Assembly (NCBI RefSeq): GCF_002097715.1
Contig: NZ_CP020738.1
Span: 3,162,001-3,226,000, forward strand
DNA from: Burkholderia ubonensis subsp. mesacidophila
Lineage (GTDB): Bacteria; Pseudomonadota; Gammaproteobacteria; Burkholderiales; Burkholderiaceae
Direction of reading: 5' to 3'
Length of the DNA stretch: 64,000 bases
The notes under the pieces were generated by a model. That model saw only the letters and a program-made list of their open reading frames with translations. It was not told the origin of the DNA and ran no database searches. Each line of letters opens with the position of its first letter. Position 1 is the first letter of the stretch. The position numbers were made by a program, and so were the translations under genes. Below are positions 37,426 to 47,300 of this stretch, piece after piece.

Positions 37426-38829
37426 TTGTCCTTCGTGATCGTTCTCGCCGCGCTGGCGTTCCTGATGTTCGCCGCGTACCGCGGCTACAGCGTAATCCTG
37501 TTCGCGCCGATCGCCGCGCTCGGCGCGGTCCTGATGACCGAGCCGGCCGCCGTCGCGCCGGTCTTCTCCGGCATCTTCATGGAGAAGATGGTCGGCTTCG
37601 TCAAACTGTATTTCCCGGTGTTCATGCTCGGCGCGGTGTTCGGCAAGGTGATCGAACTGTCCGGCTTCTCCGAGTCGATCGTCCACGCGGCGATCCGCTA
37701 CATCGGCCGCTCGCGCGCGAATGCGGTGATCGTCGCGGTGTGCGCGCTGCTCACCTATGGCGGCGTGTCGCTGTTCGTCGTCGTGTTCGCGGTCTACCCG
37801 TTCGCGGCCGAGCTGTACCGCCAGAGCAACATCCCGAAGCGGCTGATGCCCGGCGCGATCGCGCTCGGCGCGTTCTCGTTCACGATGGATTCGCTGCCCG
37901 GCACGCCGCAGATCCAGAACATCATCCCGACCACGTTCTTCAAGACGACCGCGTGGGCCGCGCCGGCGCTCGGCACGATCGGCTCGCTGTTCATCATCGT
38001 CGTCGGCCTCTCGTATCTCGAATGGCGCCGCCGCTCCGCGATGGCGAAGGGCGAAGGCTACGGCACGTCGCTCGTCAACGAGCCGGAGCGCGTCGCGACC
38101 GAATCGCTGCCGAGCCCGTTCCTCGCGATCCTGCCGCTGATCCTCGTCGGCGTATCGAACTTCGCGCTCACCAAGCTGATCCCGACGTGGTACGGCGCCG
38201 CGTCGTACACGGTCGCGCCCGACGTACTGCCGGGCGTGCATACGCCGGTGACGACGTCGATCAAGACGGTGGTCGCGATCTGGTCGGTCGAGGCCGCGCT
38301 GCTGCTCGGCATCCTGCTCGTCGTCGCCACCGCGTTCAAGCGCGTCAGCGAACGCTTCGCGGCCGGATCGAAGGCAGCGGTCGGCGGCGCGCTGCTCGCC
38401 GCGATGAACACCGCGTCCGAATACGGCTTCGGCGGCGTGATCGCCGCGCTGCCGGGCTTCCTCGTCGTCGGCGATGCGCTGAAAAGCATTCCGAACCCGC
38501 TCGTCAACGCGGCCGTGTCGGTCAGCTCGCTCGCCGGCATCACGGGCTCGGCGTCGGGCGGCATGAGCATCGCGCTTGCCGCGATGTCGGACCTGTTCGT
38601 CAAGGGCGCGCAGGCAGCGAACATCCCGATGGACGTGCTGCACCGGGTGGTCGCGATGGCGAGCGGCGGCATGGACACGCTGCCGCACAACGGCGCGGTG
38701 ATCACGCTGCTCGCGGTGACGGGCCTCACGCACCGCGAGTCGTATCGCGACATCTTCGCGGTGACGATCATCAAGACGCTCGCGGTGTTCTTCGTGATCG
38801 CGGTGTATTACACGACGGGGCTCGTGTAA
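37426..38829 (+). CDS. GntP-family gluconate/organic-acid permease, 467 aa, TTG start
   Basis: Multispanning inner-membrane H+ symporter of the GntP family. Hydrophobic segments cover most of the protein (FVIVLAALAFLMFAAYRGYS, VIVAVCALLTYGGVSLFVVV). Family-like motifs are FTMDSLPGTPQIQN and NTASEYGFGGVIAALPGF, then SSLAGITGSASGGMSIAL. Substrate may be gluconate or another hydroxy-acid and cannot be fixed. The start codon is TTG at 37426: AGGAGA precedes it by six bases and no ATG fits. Expression should be low until the sigma-54 activator is engaged. Confidence 0.9.
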   Translation: MSFVIVLAALAFLMFAAYRGYSVILFAPIAALGAVLMTEPAAVAPVFSGIFMEKMVGFVKLYFPVFMLGAVFGKVIELSGFSESIVHAAIRYIGRSRANAVIVAVCALLTYGGVSLFVVVFAVYPFAAELYRQSNIPKRLMPGAIALGAFSFTMDSLPGTPQIQNIIPTTFFKTTAWAAPALGTIGSLFIIVVGLSYLEWRRRSAMAKGEGYGTSLVNEPERVATESLPSPFLAILPLILVGVSNFALTKLIPTWYGAASYTVAPDVLPGVHTPVTTSIKTVVAIWSVEAALLLGILLVVATAFKRVSERFAAGSKAAVGGALLAAMNTASEYGFGGVIAALPGFLVVGDALKSIPNPLVNAAVSVSSLAGITGSASGGMSIALAAMSDLFVKGAQAANIPMDVLHRVVAMASGGMDTLPHNGAVITLLAVTGLTHRESYRDIFAVTIIKTLAVFFVIAVYYTTGLV

Positions 38830-38847
38830 GCGCCACGCCGCTATCGG

Positions 38848-38872
38848 CCGATCCGGCTTCACACCGGATCGG
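38848..38872. terminator. Hairpin terminator after the GntP gene
   Basis: Perfect nine-bp stem CCGATCCGG (38848-38856) and CCGGATCGG (38864-38872) with a seven-base loop, 19 bases past the permease stop and before the convergent CHMI gene. No long T-run. Confidence 0.6.
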
Positions 38873-38955
38873 TGCGCTCCCCAGGACAGGCAGGCCGACA
38901 CAGCCGGCCTGCGAACGCCCCGCCGCCCACTCCGGCTGCGCATCCCACAGCCCGG

Positions 38956-39321
38956 TCAACGCGGCTCGACGATCGCCTTCGCGTAAGACTCGCGCTCGAG
39001 GTCCAGTATTTCCGCGCTCAACTGCACATGCGTTCCGGACGGCGCGCGGCAGCGTTGCGCCAAAACCGACAGCACCCGCTCGGACAGGTCGCGCTTCGCG
39101 TCGGTGAACCGGCCGCTCAGGATCGCGAGTTTCGCGTGTGCGAACGCACGCGGCGCGCTCGCCGTGCCGATGACGAAATCGTCGAAGCGGGTTGCGCGGC
39201 TCTTGATGTCGAGTTCATTGAAATGCCCGGAACGCGCAATCGCTTCGTTGAGCGCGACAAGCGTGGCGTTGACATCGAACCCGTCGAGGTTGCCGGAGTA
39301 TTCAAGCGTCAGATGTGGCAT
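38956..39321 (-). CDS. 5-carboxymethyl-2-hydroxymuconate isomerase (CHMI) family protein, 121 aa
   Basis: Tautomerase-superfamily fold. The start MPHLTLEYSGN places the catalytic proline at position 2, the N-terminal residue after Met removal. Length and the RSGHFNELDIKSRATRFDD stretch fit CHMI, which acts in homoprotocatechuate degradation. No other hpa genes are near, so it may act on another substrate. It is a solitary gene convergent with GntP. Confidence 0.85.
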   Translation of the reverse strand: MPHLTLEYSGNLDGFDVNATLVALNEAIARSGHFNELDIKSRATRFDDFVIGTASAPRAFAHAKLAILSGRFTDAKRDLSERVLSVLAQRCRAPSGTHVQLSAEILDLERESYAKAIVEPR

Positions 39322-39464
39322 GGCGTCATGGTCGTGATTGAAATCGCCGCCGCGCCGAACCGCTCATGTCGGTCCGGCGCGCGGAACGACGCCCATGTTA
39401 CCCGTGGATACGACTCGCCCGAATCGCACGCAGACGCAAACGCAAACGCAATCGCCGACGAACC

Positions 39465-41033
39465 CTATGCCTTCACCGGCTGAATCAGCCGCTCGCACGT
39501 GGCCGCCTGCGGGTCGCCCGCCGGCAGCTTCCCGCATACGCCGTCGAATTGTTTCACCACCGACCTGACCGACGTATCGTGCGCGCCGCCGTTACGCCAG
39601 CGCGTGAGCTGCGCGACCACCTTCGTCAGCGCACGCAGGTTCGCGCCATAGAACGCGTCCCGCGTCTGCCCGGCCTGCGCGAGCACGCTGCTCGCGATGC
39701 CTTCGATCCGCGCCGCGTCGTCCGGCGCAAGCTCGACCGCGTTCGCGAAATAGGTGGCGCCCCAGCGCAGCCGCGTCGCGGTCCCCGTCGCGCGGTCGTA
39801 TGCGTTGCGGTACCAGTCGAGCGCCGCGGCCTTGTCGCCGCGCGCCTTCGCATTGGCAGCGAGCCCGGACATGAAGTAATAGGGCGTCGCCGAGTGCGGC
39901 AATTCGGCCTTCAGCAGCGTATCGGAATCGTCGAGCAGCCCGGCGTCGGTGAGCGTGTCGGCCGCCTCGCTGATCAACGCCTGTCGTTCGTAGACGTTCG
40001 CCGCGCCCTGGATCGCCGCCGCGGTCTGCCGGCGCACCGTCGCGACGAGCGCCGGCGCATCGAGCGGCGCGCCCTTGCGCGCGTCGCCGCGCGCGAGCAG
40101 CACGCGCCCGTGCAGCGCCATCAGGCGATCGATCGACGACAGCGTGCGCTCGACCGACAGCCGCTCGAGCGCCGCGTCGTATGCGCCGCGCAACTGCGCG
40201 CGCCGCGCGTCGTCGCCGCCGAGATACGCGACGACGCCCGCAGGCGCGGCAACCAGCACGTCGGCATTGGCGCGCGACAGCGCGGCATCGCGCAGCACCG
40301 CGCGCAGCACGTCGGCGCCCGCCGCCTTGTCGAGCGCGCCGGCCTGCGCCGGATCGCCCGACGCCGCGACCACCACGGACTTCAGCTCGAGCCGCTGCGC
40401 GTCGCCCGTCGCGCCGGCGGCGCGCGCGCGCTGCGCGAGCGTCTGCAGCGTTTCCGCGACGCGCTCGCCCGGCACCGGCAGCGCGCCGTCGGTCTCCCAC
40501 GAATAGTCGGCCAGCATGCGCCACTCGTCGCGCGTCACCGGGGCGCCGCCCTTCAGTGCGTTCCCGAGCGTCTGCCGCACCGGATGCGCGGCGTTCATGC
40601 CGAGCGACAGCGCGCGCATGTACCGGTCGAGATCGGCCTCGCCCGGCAGCCGCGTGACCTCGGTGCCGTCCGGGCGGAACAGGATCATCGTCGGATAGCC
40701 GTGCACCTTGAAGCGCTCGCCGACCTTCTGCGCGCTCTCGGTGTCGCCGTCGAGATAGACCGGCACGAAGAACGACGAGCGCGCCCGGAACGCCTGCTGG
40801 CTGAAGACCGTCGACTTCACCTGATTGCACGACGGGCACCATACCGCGCCCCAGTAGAGCAGCAGCGGCTTGCCGGTCCGTTTCGCCAGCGCGAACGCGG
40901 CGTCGACGTCGCCCTGCTGCCACGCGATGCCGGGCGGCACGTGCACCGGCTCGCGCGGCGCGTCGGCCGCGAATGTCGCGCTTGCCGTCGCGAGCAGCCA
41001 CGCGGCGGTCAGTTTCCGAAGAGAGGTTTGCAT
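39465..41033 (-). CDS. Exported thioredoxin-like protein, 522 aa
   Basis: A signal peptide (LTAAWLLATASATFAADAP) is followed by a thioredoxin fold at about residues 35-155. The redox motif WCPSCN has Cys66 and Cys69, with GKPLLLYWGAVW before it and YPTMILFRPDGTEV holding the cis-proline loop. Residues about 160-522 are helical and TPR-like without a second catalytic site (PVSGLAANAKA-type repeats). It is probably a periplasmic disulfide reductase or isomerase with a long helical tail. The ATG at 41033 gives the proper signal peptide; the frame extends upstream without support. Confidence 0.8.
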   Translation of the reverse strand: MQTSLRKLTAAWLLATASATFAADAPREPVHVPPGIAWQQGDVDAAFALAKRTGKPLLLYWGAVWCPSCNQVKSTVFSQQAFRARSSFFVPVYLDGDTESAQKVGERFKVHGYPTMILFRPDGTEVTRLPGEADLDRYMRALSLGMNAAHPVRQTLGNALKGGAPVTRDEWRMLADYSWETDGALPVPGERVAETLQTLAQRARAAGATGDAQRLELKSVVVAASGDPAQAGALDKAAGADVLRAVLRDAALSRANADVLVAAPAGVVAYLGGDDARRAQLRGAYDAALERLSVERTLSSIDRLMALHGRVLLARGDARKGAPLDAPALVATVRRQTAAAIQGAANVYERQALISEAADTLTDAGLLDDSDTLLKAELPHSATPYYFMSGLAANAKARGDKAAALDWYRNAYDRATGTATRLRWGATYFANAVELAPDDAARIEGIASSVLAQAGQTRDAFYGANLRALTKVVAQLTRWRNGGAHDTSVRSVVKQFDGVCGKLPAGDPQAATCERLIQPVKA

Positions 41034-41491
41034 CGATGCAGTCTCCGTTGATTTCGTGATGGCCGCGCACGCGGCATTCCAGAATGCCTGCGTATTGACG
41101 CCGACGTTCCCAATATTTGGCAGGCATCCGGCATGCATCCGCCGTGCCGACAAATCCTAGAACGATACAGATCGCGCATCCAGAAGAAAACGAATGAATT
41201 CTCGAATGGATATGAATTTGAAAATCCGGATCGCCTTTCCCGCACCGTCACGTCACGCCCAGGCGCGCTCGGGCTGCCACGCCTTTTCATGCGACTCAAT
41301 CCGGATTACCGCCTCTCACTCCGGCATTCGCATGAATTCAAACCTGAAATATTCGGCTGCATTGAACCGTGTATAGTTGCGCCGTCGAAAATTCGCGCGC
41401 CTTCGCAGCCGGCATGAATCCGTTCATGCGTGTCCATTCGCCGTATTCGCGTGCGTACCAATAAATCACCGAATCCGGGGCCGGGACTGTC
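41034..41491. other. AT-richer divergent intergenic region
   Basis: The stretch 41150-41470 is notably AT-richer than the genes and contains several GAATTC/GAATGAATTC-like words (41194-41210, 41330-41345). It should contain promoters for the thioredoxin-like gene and the first AraC gene. I find no gene or strong dyad. Confidence 0.45.
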
Positions 41492-42514
41492 ATGACGCAG
41501 CCAGAGATCATCATTTGCACCGATGCGGTCGAGCCGGGGTTGCGCAATGATTTCTGGCGCGAAGTCACGCTGCCCGTGTTCGACACCACGCCGCTCGACG
41601 ACGACGCGAACGCCGTGCTGGAGGGCTCGATCCAGAGCCGGCTGGTCGGCGAGCTGCTGATCGGCGAGACGAGCTTCAATGCGCAGCAATACCGGCGCGA
41701 CCGGCGCGTGATCGCGCAGGGCGGACTCGATCACTACGTGATCCAGGCGATCACCGCGGGATCGCTGAAAGGCGTGTTCGGCCGGCGCAACGTCGCGGCC
41801 GGGCCCGGCGACATCTGCGTGATCGATCTCGCGCAGACACTCGACAGCCGGGTCGAGGCCGGCGCGACGCTGACGACGTCGGTGCCGCGCAAGGCGCTGG
41901 AGCACGCGCTGGGGCGGCGCGACCTGCATGGCGCCGTGCTGAAGGCCGGACGGCCGATGACGAAGCTGCTCGTCGATTACCTGCAAGGGCTGAAGGCGGT
42001 ATCGGCGCGCCTGTCGCCGAGCGAATCGTTCGCCGCGCAGGACGCGATGACCTCGCTGCTGGCCGCGGGCCTCGCCGGAGAAGACATCGCCGGACGCGAA
42101 GCGGCGTCGGCGCTCGCCGATGCGCTGCGCGACCGCATCGTCGAATTCATCGACGCGAACCTGACGCGGCCGGAGCTGGGCCCCGACTTGCTGATGCGCC
42201 GGTTCCGGATCTCGCGCGCCCATCTGTACCGGGCCTTTGCCGACGACGGCGGCGTGAGCCGCGTGATTCGCGACAAGCGCCTCGACGCGGCCTACATGGC
42301 GCTGCGGCATCCGCGCGGCCGCGAGCGGACGATCGCGGAAATCGCCGCCGAATGCGGATTCGCCAGCAACGCGCAGTTCCTGCGGGCGTTCCGCGCGCAC
42401 TTCGGCGTCACGCCCAGCGACGCGAAACGCGAGCGGATGGCATCGGTGACGCCGCGCGACGGACTGTTCACGCTGCAGGATCATTTCGCGAACTATCGCG
42501 CGGCCGCTGCCTGA
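41492..42514 (+). CDS. AraC-family regulator, AraC-binding-like (type 1), 340 aa
   Basis: C-terminal two-HTH AraC domain: DLLMRRFRISRAHLYRAFAD near residues 230-250 and ERTIAEIAAECGFASNAQFL then FRAHFGVTPSDAKRER near 275-315. The N-terminal 200 residues (NAQQYRRDRRVIAQGGLDHY then AAGPGDICVIDLAQTL) form a cupin-like sensory domain found in AraC_binding_2 regulators. A close paralogue is encoded tail to tail at 42767-43810. Targets unknown; a terminator follows. Confidence 0.92.
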   Translation: MTQPEIIICTDAVEPGLRNDFWREVTLPVFDTTPLDDDANAVLEGSIQSRLVGELLIGETSFNAQQYRRDRRVIAQGGLDHYVIQAITAGSLKGVFGRRNVAAGPGDICVIDLAQTLDSRVEAGATLTTSVPRKALEHALGRRDLHGAVLKAGRPMTKLLVDYLQGLKAVSARLSPSESFAAQDAMTSLLAAGLAGEDIAGREAASALADALRDRIVEFIDANLTRPELGPDLLMRRFRISRAHLYRAFADDGGVSRVIRDKRLDAAYMALRHPRGRERTIAEIAAECGFASNAQFLRAFRAHFGVTPSDAKRERMASVTPRDGLFTLQDHFANYRAAAA

Positions 42515-42614
42515 ATCCGCATCGCGTCGATATGGGACGTCATCAGGGTAAACACGAGACAAATCGAAGCACGCCGTGATGCAACCGATGCTCAAAGAAT
42601 GTAACAATTCCGGG

Positions 42615-42637
42615 CCCGGACGCTCCCCGCGTCCGGG
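42615..42637. terminator. Hairpin between the two AraC genes
   Basis: Nine-bp stem CCCGGACGC (42615-42623) and GCGTCCGGG (42629-42637) with loop TCCCC. It sits between convergent genes and can serve both, though the T-runs are weak. Confidence 0.6.
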
Positions 42638-42656
42638 AATATTTGTGCCATTCTTG

Positions 42657-42682
42657 AGCCACCTTCGCGTGGCTTCTTTTTT
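42657..42682 (+). terminator. Intrinsic terminator of the first AraC gene
   Basis: Stem AGCCAC (42657-42662) and GTGGCT (42669-42674), loop CTTCGC, followed by TCTTTTTT. A textbook factor-independent terminator on the plus strand. Confidence 0.85.
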
Positions 42683-42687
42683 GCCGC

Positions 42688-42717
42688 TTTCCCGCTTCTT
42701 TCCCGCTTCTTTCCCGC
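42688..42717. repeat. Short tandem repeat TTTCCCGCTTC
   Basis: Two full 11-bp units and a partial third, directly after the T-run of the terminator. Possibly slippage-derived. Confidence 0.85.
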
Positions 42718-42766
42718 ACCGTGCACGCTTCCCGCCGCATCGCGAACGCACCCGGGCCTGCCGCCT

Positions 42767-43810
42767 TCAGTCCCGGCCTCCCTGCAACGGGATCACGGGC
42801 GTCGCATGGCGCGCGAAGTGCACGTGCAGGCTCGACAGATCATGGATGGCCTCGACGTGCTCCCCGTGCTCGGTGCGAATCTCGCGCGCGGTGGCACCGA
42901 AGCGCTGACGCATCGCCCGCACCAGCATGTCGCTGCTCGAAAAGCCGTAGCGGAATGCGACTTCCTTGATCGTCTGCCCGTTCGAGCGCGGATCGACGAG
43001 CGCCCGATACGCGAGATCGAGACGCCGGTCGCGAATGAACCGCGCGACGCCGCCGTCCGCCTCGAACACCCGGTACAGGTGCGCGCGCGAAATGCGGAAG
43101 TGCGTCATCAGCGTATCGGGACTCAGGTCGCGATCGGTAACGTGCTGCGAGATGTGCTGCACGATGCGCCGGCGCAGCGCGTCGCCGTGCGTGACCGGCC
43201 GTTTGCCGGCGAGCGGCGCCGCCTCGGCGAGCGCGGCCGCGAGCAGCGCCACCATCGCGTCCTGCACCGCGATCGCCTGCGCCGGCGACGCCTGCTCGCC
43301 CAGCTCGTACATGCCCACCAGATAATCGGCCAGCAGACGCGTGATCGCCCGGTTCGCGTGCAGCACCATGCCGTGCAGGTCGCGTCCGCCCGACGCCTTC
43401 TCGAGCCCTTCGCGCGGCACGAACACGGCGACGCTCTCGCCCGCGTCCACCCGGCTGCACAGCGGCTGGCCGAGATCGATGATGTAGATGTCGCCCGGAC
43501 ACGCGCGCACTTCGACGCCGTTGAAATCGCCGACGAGCGCGCCCGAGCGCACGAGCTGCACGACGTACTGGTCGAAGCCGCTCTGCTGGATGGTCCGGCG
43601 GTCGCGCCGGTATTGCTGCGCATTGAACGACGTCCGCCACATCAGCAGCTCGCCCAGCATCCGCGACGCCAGCGTCCCGGTCAGCCGTGCGTCTCCATGC
43701 CCGGCAATCGGCGTCGTGTCGACGATGGGCCGCGTCACCTGGCGCCAGTATTCGTCGCGCAGCGACGGCTCGACGCGTTCGGTCGATAGAAAGACTTCCC
43801 CGGAAGCCAT
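42767..43810 (-). CDS. AraC-family regulator, AraC-binding-like (type 2), 347 aa
   Basis: Paralogue of the regulator at 41492. Shared blocks include SFNAQQYRRDRR, PGDIYIIDLGQPL, the GGRDLHGMVLHANRAIT stretch, and the AraC HTH FRISRAHLYRVFEADGGV then IKEVAFRYGFSSSDMLVRAM. The C-terminus diverges (HFARHATPVIPLQGGRD). The ATG at 43810 (MASGEVF) has a GAGGGG ribosome site; the reading frame extends far upstream without family similarity. It faces the other AraC gene across terminators. Binding target unknown. Confidence 0.9.
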   Translation of the reverse strand: MASGEVFLSTERVEPSLRDEYWRQVTRPIVDTTPIAGHGDARLTGTLASRMLGELLMWRTSFNAQQYRRDRRTIQQSGFDQYVVQLVRSGALVGDFNGVEVRACPGDIYIIDLGQPLCSRVDAGESVAVFVPREGLEKASGGRDLHGMVLHANRAITRLLADYLVGMYELGEQASPAQAIAVQDAMVALLAAALAEAAPLAGKRPVTHGDALRRRIVQHISQHVTDRDLSPDTLMTHFRISRAHLYRVFEADGGVARFIRDRRLDLAYRALVDPRSNGQTIKEVAFRYGFSSSDMLVRAMRQRFGATAREIRTEHGEHVEAIHDLSSLHVHFARHATPVIPLQGGRD

Positions 43811-44355
43811 GATCCCCTCGCATTTCTGTTTTCTATTGCGATCTTTCTTGTCGTGAATCGTGGGTGGCGACGCGGCACGGTCGCCGACGCAGAAATCCAC
43901 GGTCCAGCGCCGCGAATCCGGCGCCGCAAGCCGTTGCCGAAAGGCCGGCCTGCATGCGCCGCTCTCAGTCATCGCGGCACGATCGTCCGGGGAATGCACG
44001 CCATGCGTGCAGCCGGTGAAGCGAACGGAAGCGGCCCGAACAATCCGCCGCCGTCGCCGGCAAAGCAGGGTAGTCGACACACTCGGCGACACACCCGGCA
44101 CCCGCTCCCGTCGGGTGCCCATACACGCTGATCGCGAGCGCCGCGATCGCGTCCCGTTCGATCCCGACGGAAGCGCCGAGCGACGAAGCGCACGGCTGCC
44201 GGGTTGCACGAGAGACGACCAGCGGCGGGATTGTGCAGCCAATCCGGCGTCAGGCCCTTTGCTGCAGCGCGCAGAAACATTGCTCGCCCGAACGGGCACG
44301 CAACATCGGCGGGCCGCGCACTCGACGAAAACGCGTCGTCACGAGGCGGCCTCCG
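43811..44355. other. Intergenic region between AraC gene and adhesin, no gene called
   Basis: The half near 43811 should hold the promoter of the second AraC gene. Reading frames extending through here on both strands are GC-driven and have no ribosome sites or family motifs. A short inverted repeat GAGGCGGCCTCC lies at the adhesin 3' end. Confidence 0.45.
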
Positions 44356-47300
44356 TCAGAACTGGTAGCCCGCGCCGACGACCGCACCGAAGTCCGAGCG
44401 GCTGTTGCCCGTCACGGACGCCTTGACGACCCACTTGTCGTTTTGCGTCAGGTACGAGTAGCCCGCCGCGAAGCCTTGCTGGCCACGGTAGTTCGACGTG
44501 GCCGCCGACACCATCGAACGCCCCGGCGCAGTCGGTTGCGGAAGACCGGCAACCGCCATCGCCGACGCCACGCCGCCGAACATGTCCTTCTTGACGTTGT
44601 TCAGGTCGTTGTAGACCTGGCCGATGCGTTGATCCGTGTAGCCGCGCGATGCCCCCGACGCGGCGGCGACATTGTCGTTCAATTGCTGCACATTCACCGC
44701 ATCGGTCGGCGCCGTACCGGCCGCGACGTTGGTGACCTGGCGCTCGTTGCCCTTCGCGCCGACCGAGAACGAATTGTCGCGATCCGCGACCGAGCCTTGG
44801 CCGACCGCAACGGCGTTCTTGCCGCTCGCGGTTGCCGTCGCCCCGAACGCGCCCGCATCCGCGTGCGCGATCCAGCTCGTATTCGCATCGGTGACTGCGG
44901 CCTTGATCTCCTGGCTGGTCCTGACGTCCTTGAGCACGCTGTTGAGCTGGCCGACGTTCACCGCGTCGTTGCTGTTGACGCCCGCCGCCACGCCCGTCAG
45001 CACGCGATCCGCGTTGGCGCTGTTGGCGAAATTCACCGACGTGCCGCCGGTGCCCGCGCCGACCGTGACCTGGCCGTTCGGGTCCTGCTGCTGCACGAGG
45101 CCCGCCTTGCCGTTCGTGACGTTGGTCACGTTCTCCTGCAGGTTCGTGATGTCGGTCGTGTTCTTCGCGACCTGCTGATTCGTCGCGTGGAGCTGCGAGC
45201 CGTTCACGGCATCCGTGCTGGTTGCGCCGAGCGTACCGGCCTGCACGTTCGTGATCTTCGTGCCGCCGGCGCCGCCGAGCGTAATGACGCCCTTCGAGCT
45301 GTCGTCGTACGTGACCGCCATCGCACCCAGCTGATTGATGCTCGACTGCACGCTCTTCAGTTGCTTCACGTTCACCGCGTCGGTATCGTCCACGCCGGTC
45401 GCGACATTCTTCAGCACGACAGGCGATGCGGCGTTGCCGCCGACGAGCGAAACGGAATTCAGGCGGTTGCCGTTCGCGTCCACGTCGTATTTCACGACGT
45501 TCTTCACGGCGTCGCCGGCCTGGTTCGACACGTTCGTGATCTGCTGTTCGAGGTCGGATTTCACGCCGTACAACTGGCCGCCATTCACCGCGTCCTTGCT
45601 GCCTGCCGCGATGCCGCCGTCCGCCACGTTGGTGATCTGCGCGGCCACGCCGCCGTGCGCCGCGTTGTACGCGCCGACGCCCGGATCGAATCGCAGCGCG
45701 TCTTGCTGCAAGCCCGCGATCGCCGTCGTGTTGCCCGCCACGCGCGTGTCGATGTTGCCGAGCGCGTCGCCGACGTTGTTGAAGGTGGCGCCGCCGACGT
45801 CGTACTTCGGCGCATTGATCGAGCCGTTCGTGTTCGCCGTGGCGCCGCCGCCGAGCGCCGCCGCCACGCTGTCGGTGGCATGGCGCAGTTGCGAGCCGTT
45901 CACCGCGTCGGTGCTGCCGACGGAGACGCCGCCTTCCGCGACGTTCGTCACGCGCACCGGAGCGCCGCCGTTGCCCCCGCCGAGCGACACCTGCTGCTTG
46001 CTCGCGTCGTCATACTTCACGGCGAGCGAATCGAGTTGGCCGACGCCGGTCTTCACCGCGGCATTCAGCTGATCGACGTTGACCGCGTCGGTACCCTTCA
46101 CGCCTTGCGCCAGGTTGGCGATCTGCTGCGGCGCGCCGCTGCCGTGGCTCGCGTCATACGCGCCGAGCGTCGCATTCCATTGCAGCGCGTCCTGCTGCAG
46201 CGCCGCGATGTTCGTCGTGTTGCCCGCGACCTGCGTGCCCACGTTCGACAGCTGCTGGTTCGTTTGATAAAGCTGGCTGCCGTTCACCGCGTCGGTGCTC
46301 GTCGCCGACACGGCGCCGCGCGTCACGTTCGTCAGCTTCGTGCCGCCCGTCACGCCGCCGTCCGTGCTCGTCGCGCCGCCAAGCGTCACGTTGCCCTTGG
46401 TTGCATCGTCGTATTGCACCGCGCTGTTCGCGACCGCGCTCAGCTGGTTGAGGTTGACCGCATCCGTGCCCGCCGTGCCGCCCGCGACGTTGCGGACCTG
46501 CCGCTCCGCCCCCGTGCTGCCGACCGACAGCGCGCCGCCGGGTGCGATCGCATCGCCGCTGAACCGGGCCGGGCCGGTCGCGTTGGCGGCGCCCACGCTG
46601 TTCGCGCCCAGCGCGATGCTGCCGTCAGGCGCGGCCACCGCCCCTGCGCCGAGCGCGACGGACGCGATGCCGCTCGCGCGGGTTTGCGTCGCCGGGTTGT
46701 AGGTCGCGCCGCTCGACACGCCGTCGTTGCCCGCCGCCCGCGAGTCGGACGAGCCGATCGCGATCGACCGGTAGCCCTGGGCGAACGCGGAATGCCCCAT
46801 CGCAATCCCGCTTTCGCCGCTTGCGTACGCAACGTTGCCGATCGCCGTCGCGTAATCGGCGGTCGCCGCCGACTGGCGGCCGAGCGCGAAGCTGGTGTTG
46901 CCGGTTGCCAGCGCGACCGTGCCGATCGCGATCGCCGAATTCTTCGTCGTGCTCGCGCCGACGCCGATGGAAATGCCGGAATCCGACGCGCTGGCGCGGT
47001 CGCCGATTGCAACCGACGCCTTTTGCGCATTCGCGTTATTCCCGATAGCCGTACTGCAGCCGTTTTGCAGAATATATTGCGAACCGGGTGTGGCGGACTG
47101 GTTTCCCGGATTCTGGCGATCGACGAAATTCTGGGAACAGGTTGAATCGATGCTGGCCGCGGAACCGGATCCGCCGCTATTGGCTGACGTTCCTGAAACT
47201 GCCGTTTGTGCTTCCGAATACGCGGAGAGCGTCAATCCGGAAATAGAAAATGCAATACCCGCAATCACGCGAAGCCCCCGTACGCGCTTGCGGCCGCCTG

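Noticed and set aside
43811..44299. N-terminal extension of the second AraC regulator
   Set aside because: The frame is open but has no family similarity, and a good ribosome site precedes the ATG at 43810.
44233..47145. Long frame antisense to the adhesin gene
   Set aside because: Same reason; the minus strand has an intact adhesin with signal and anchor domains.
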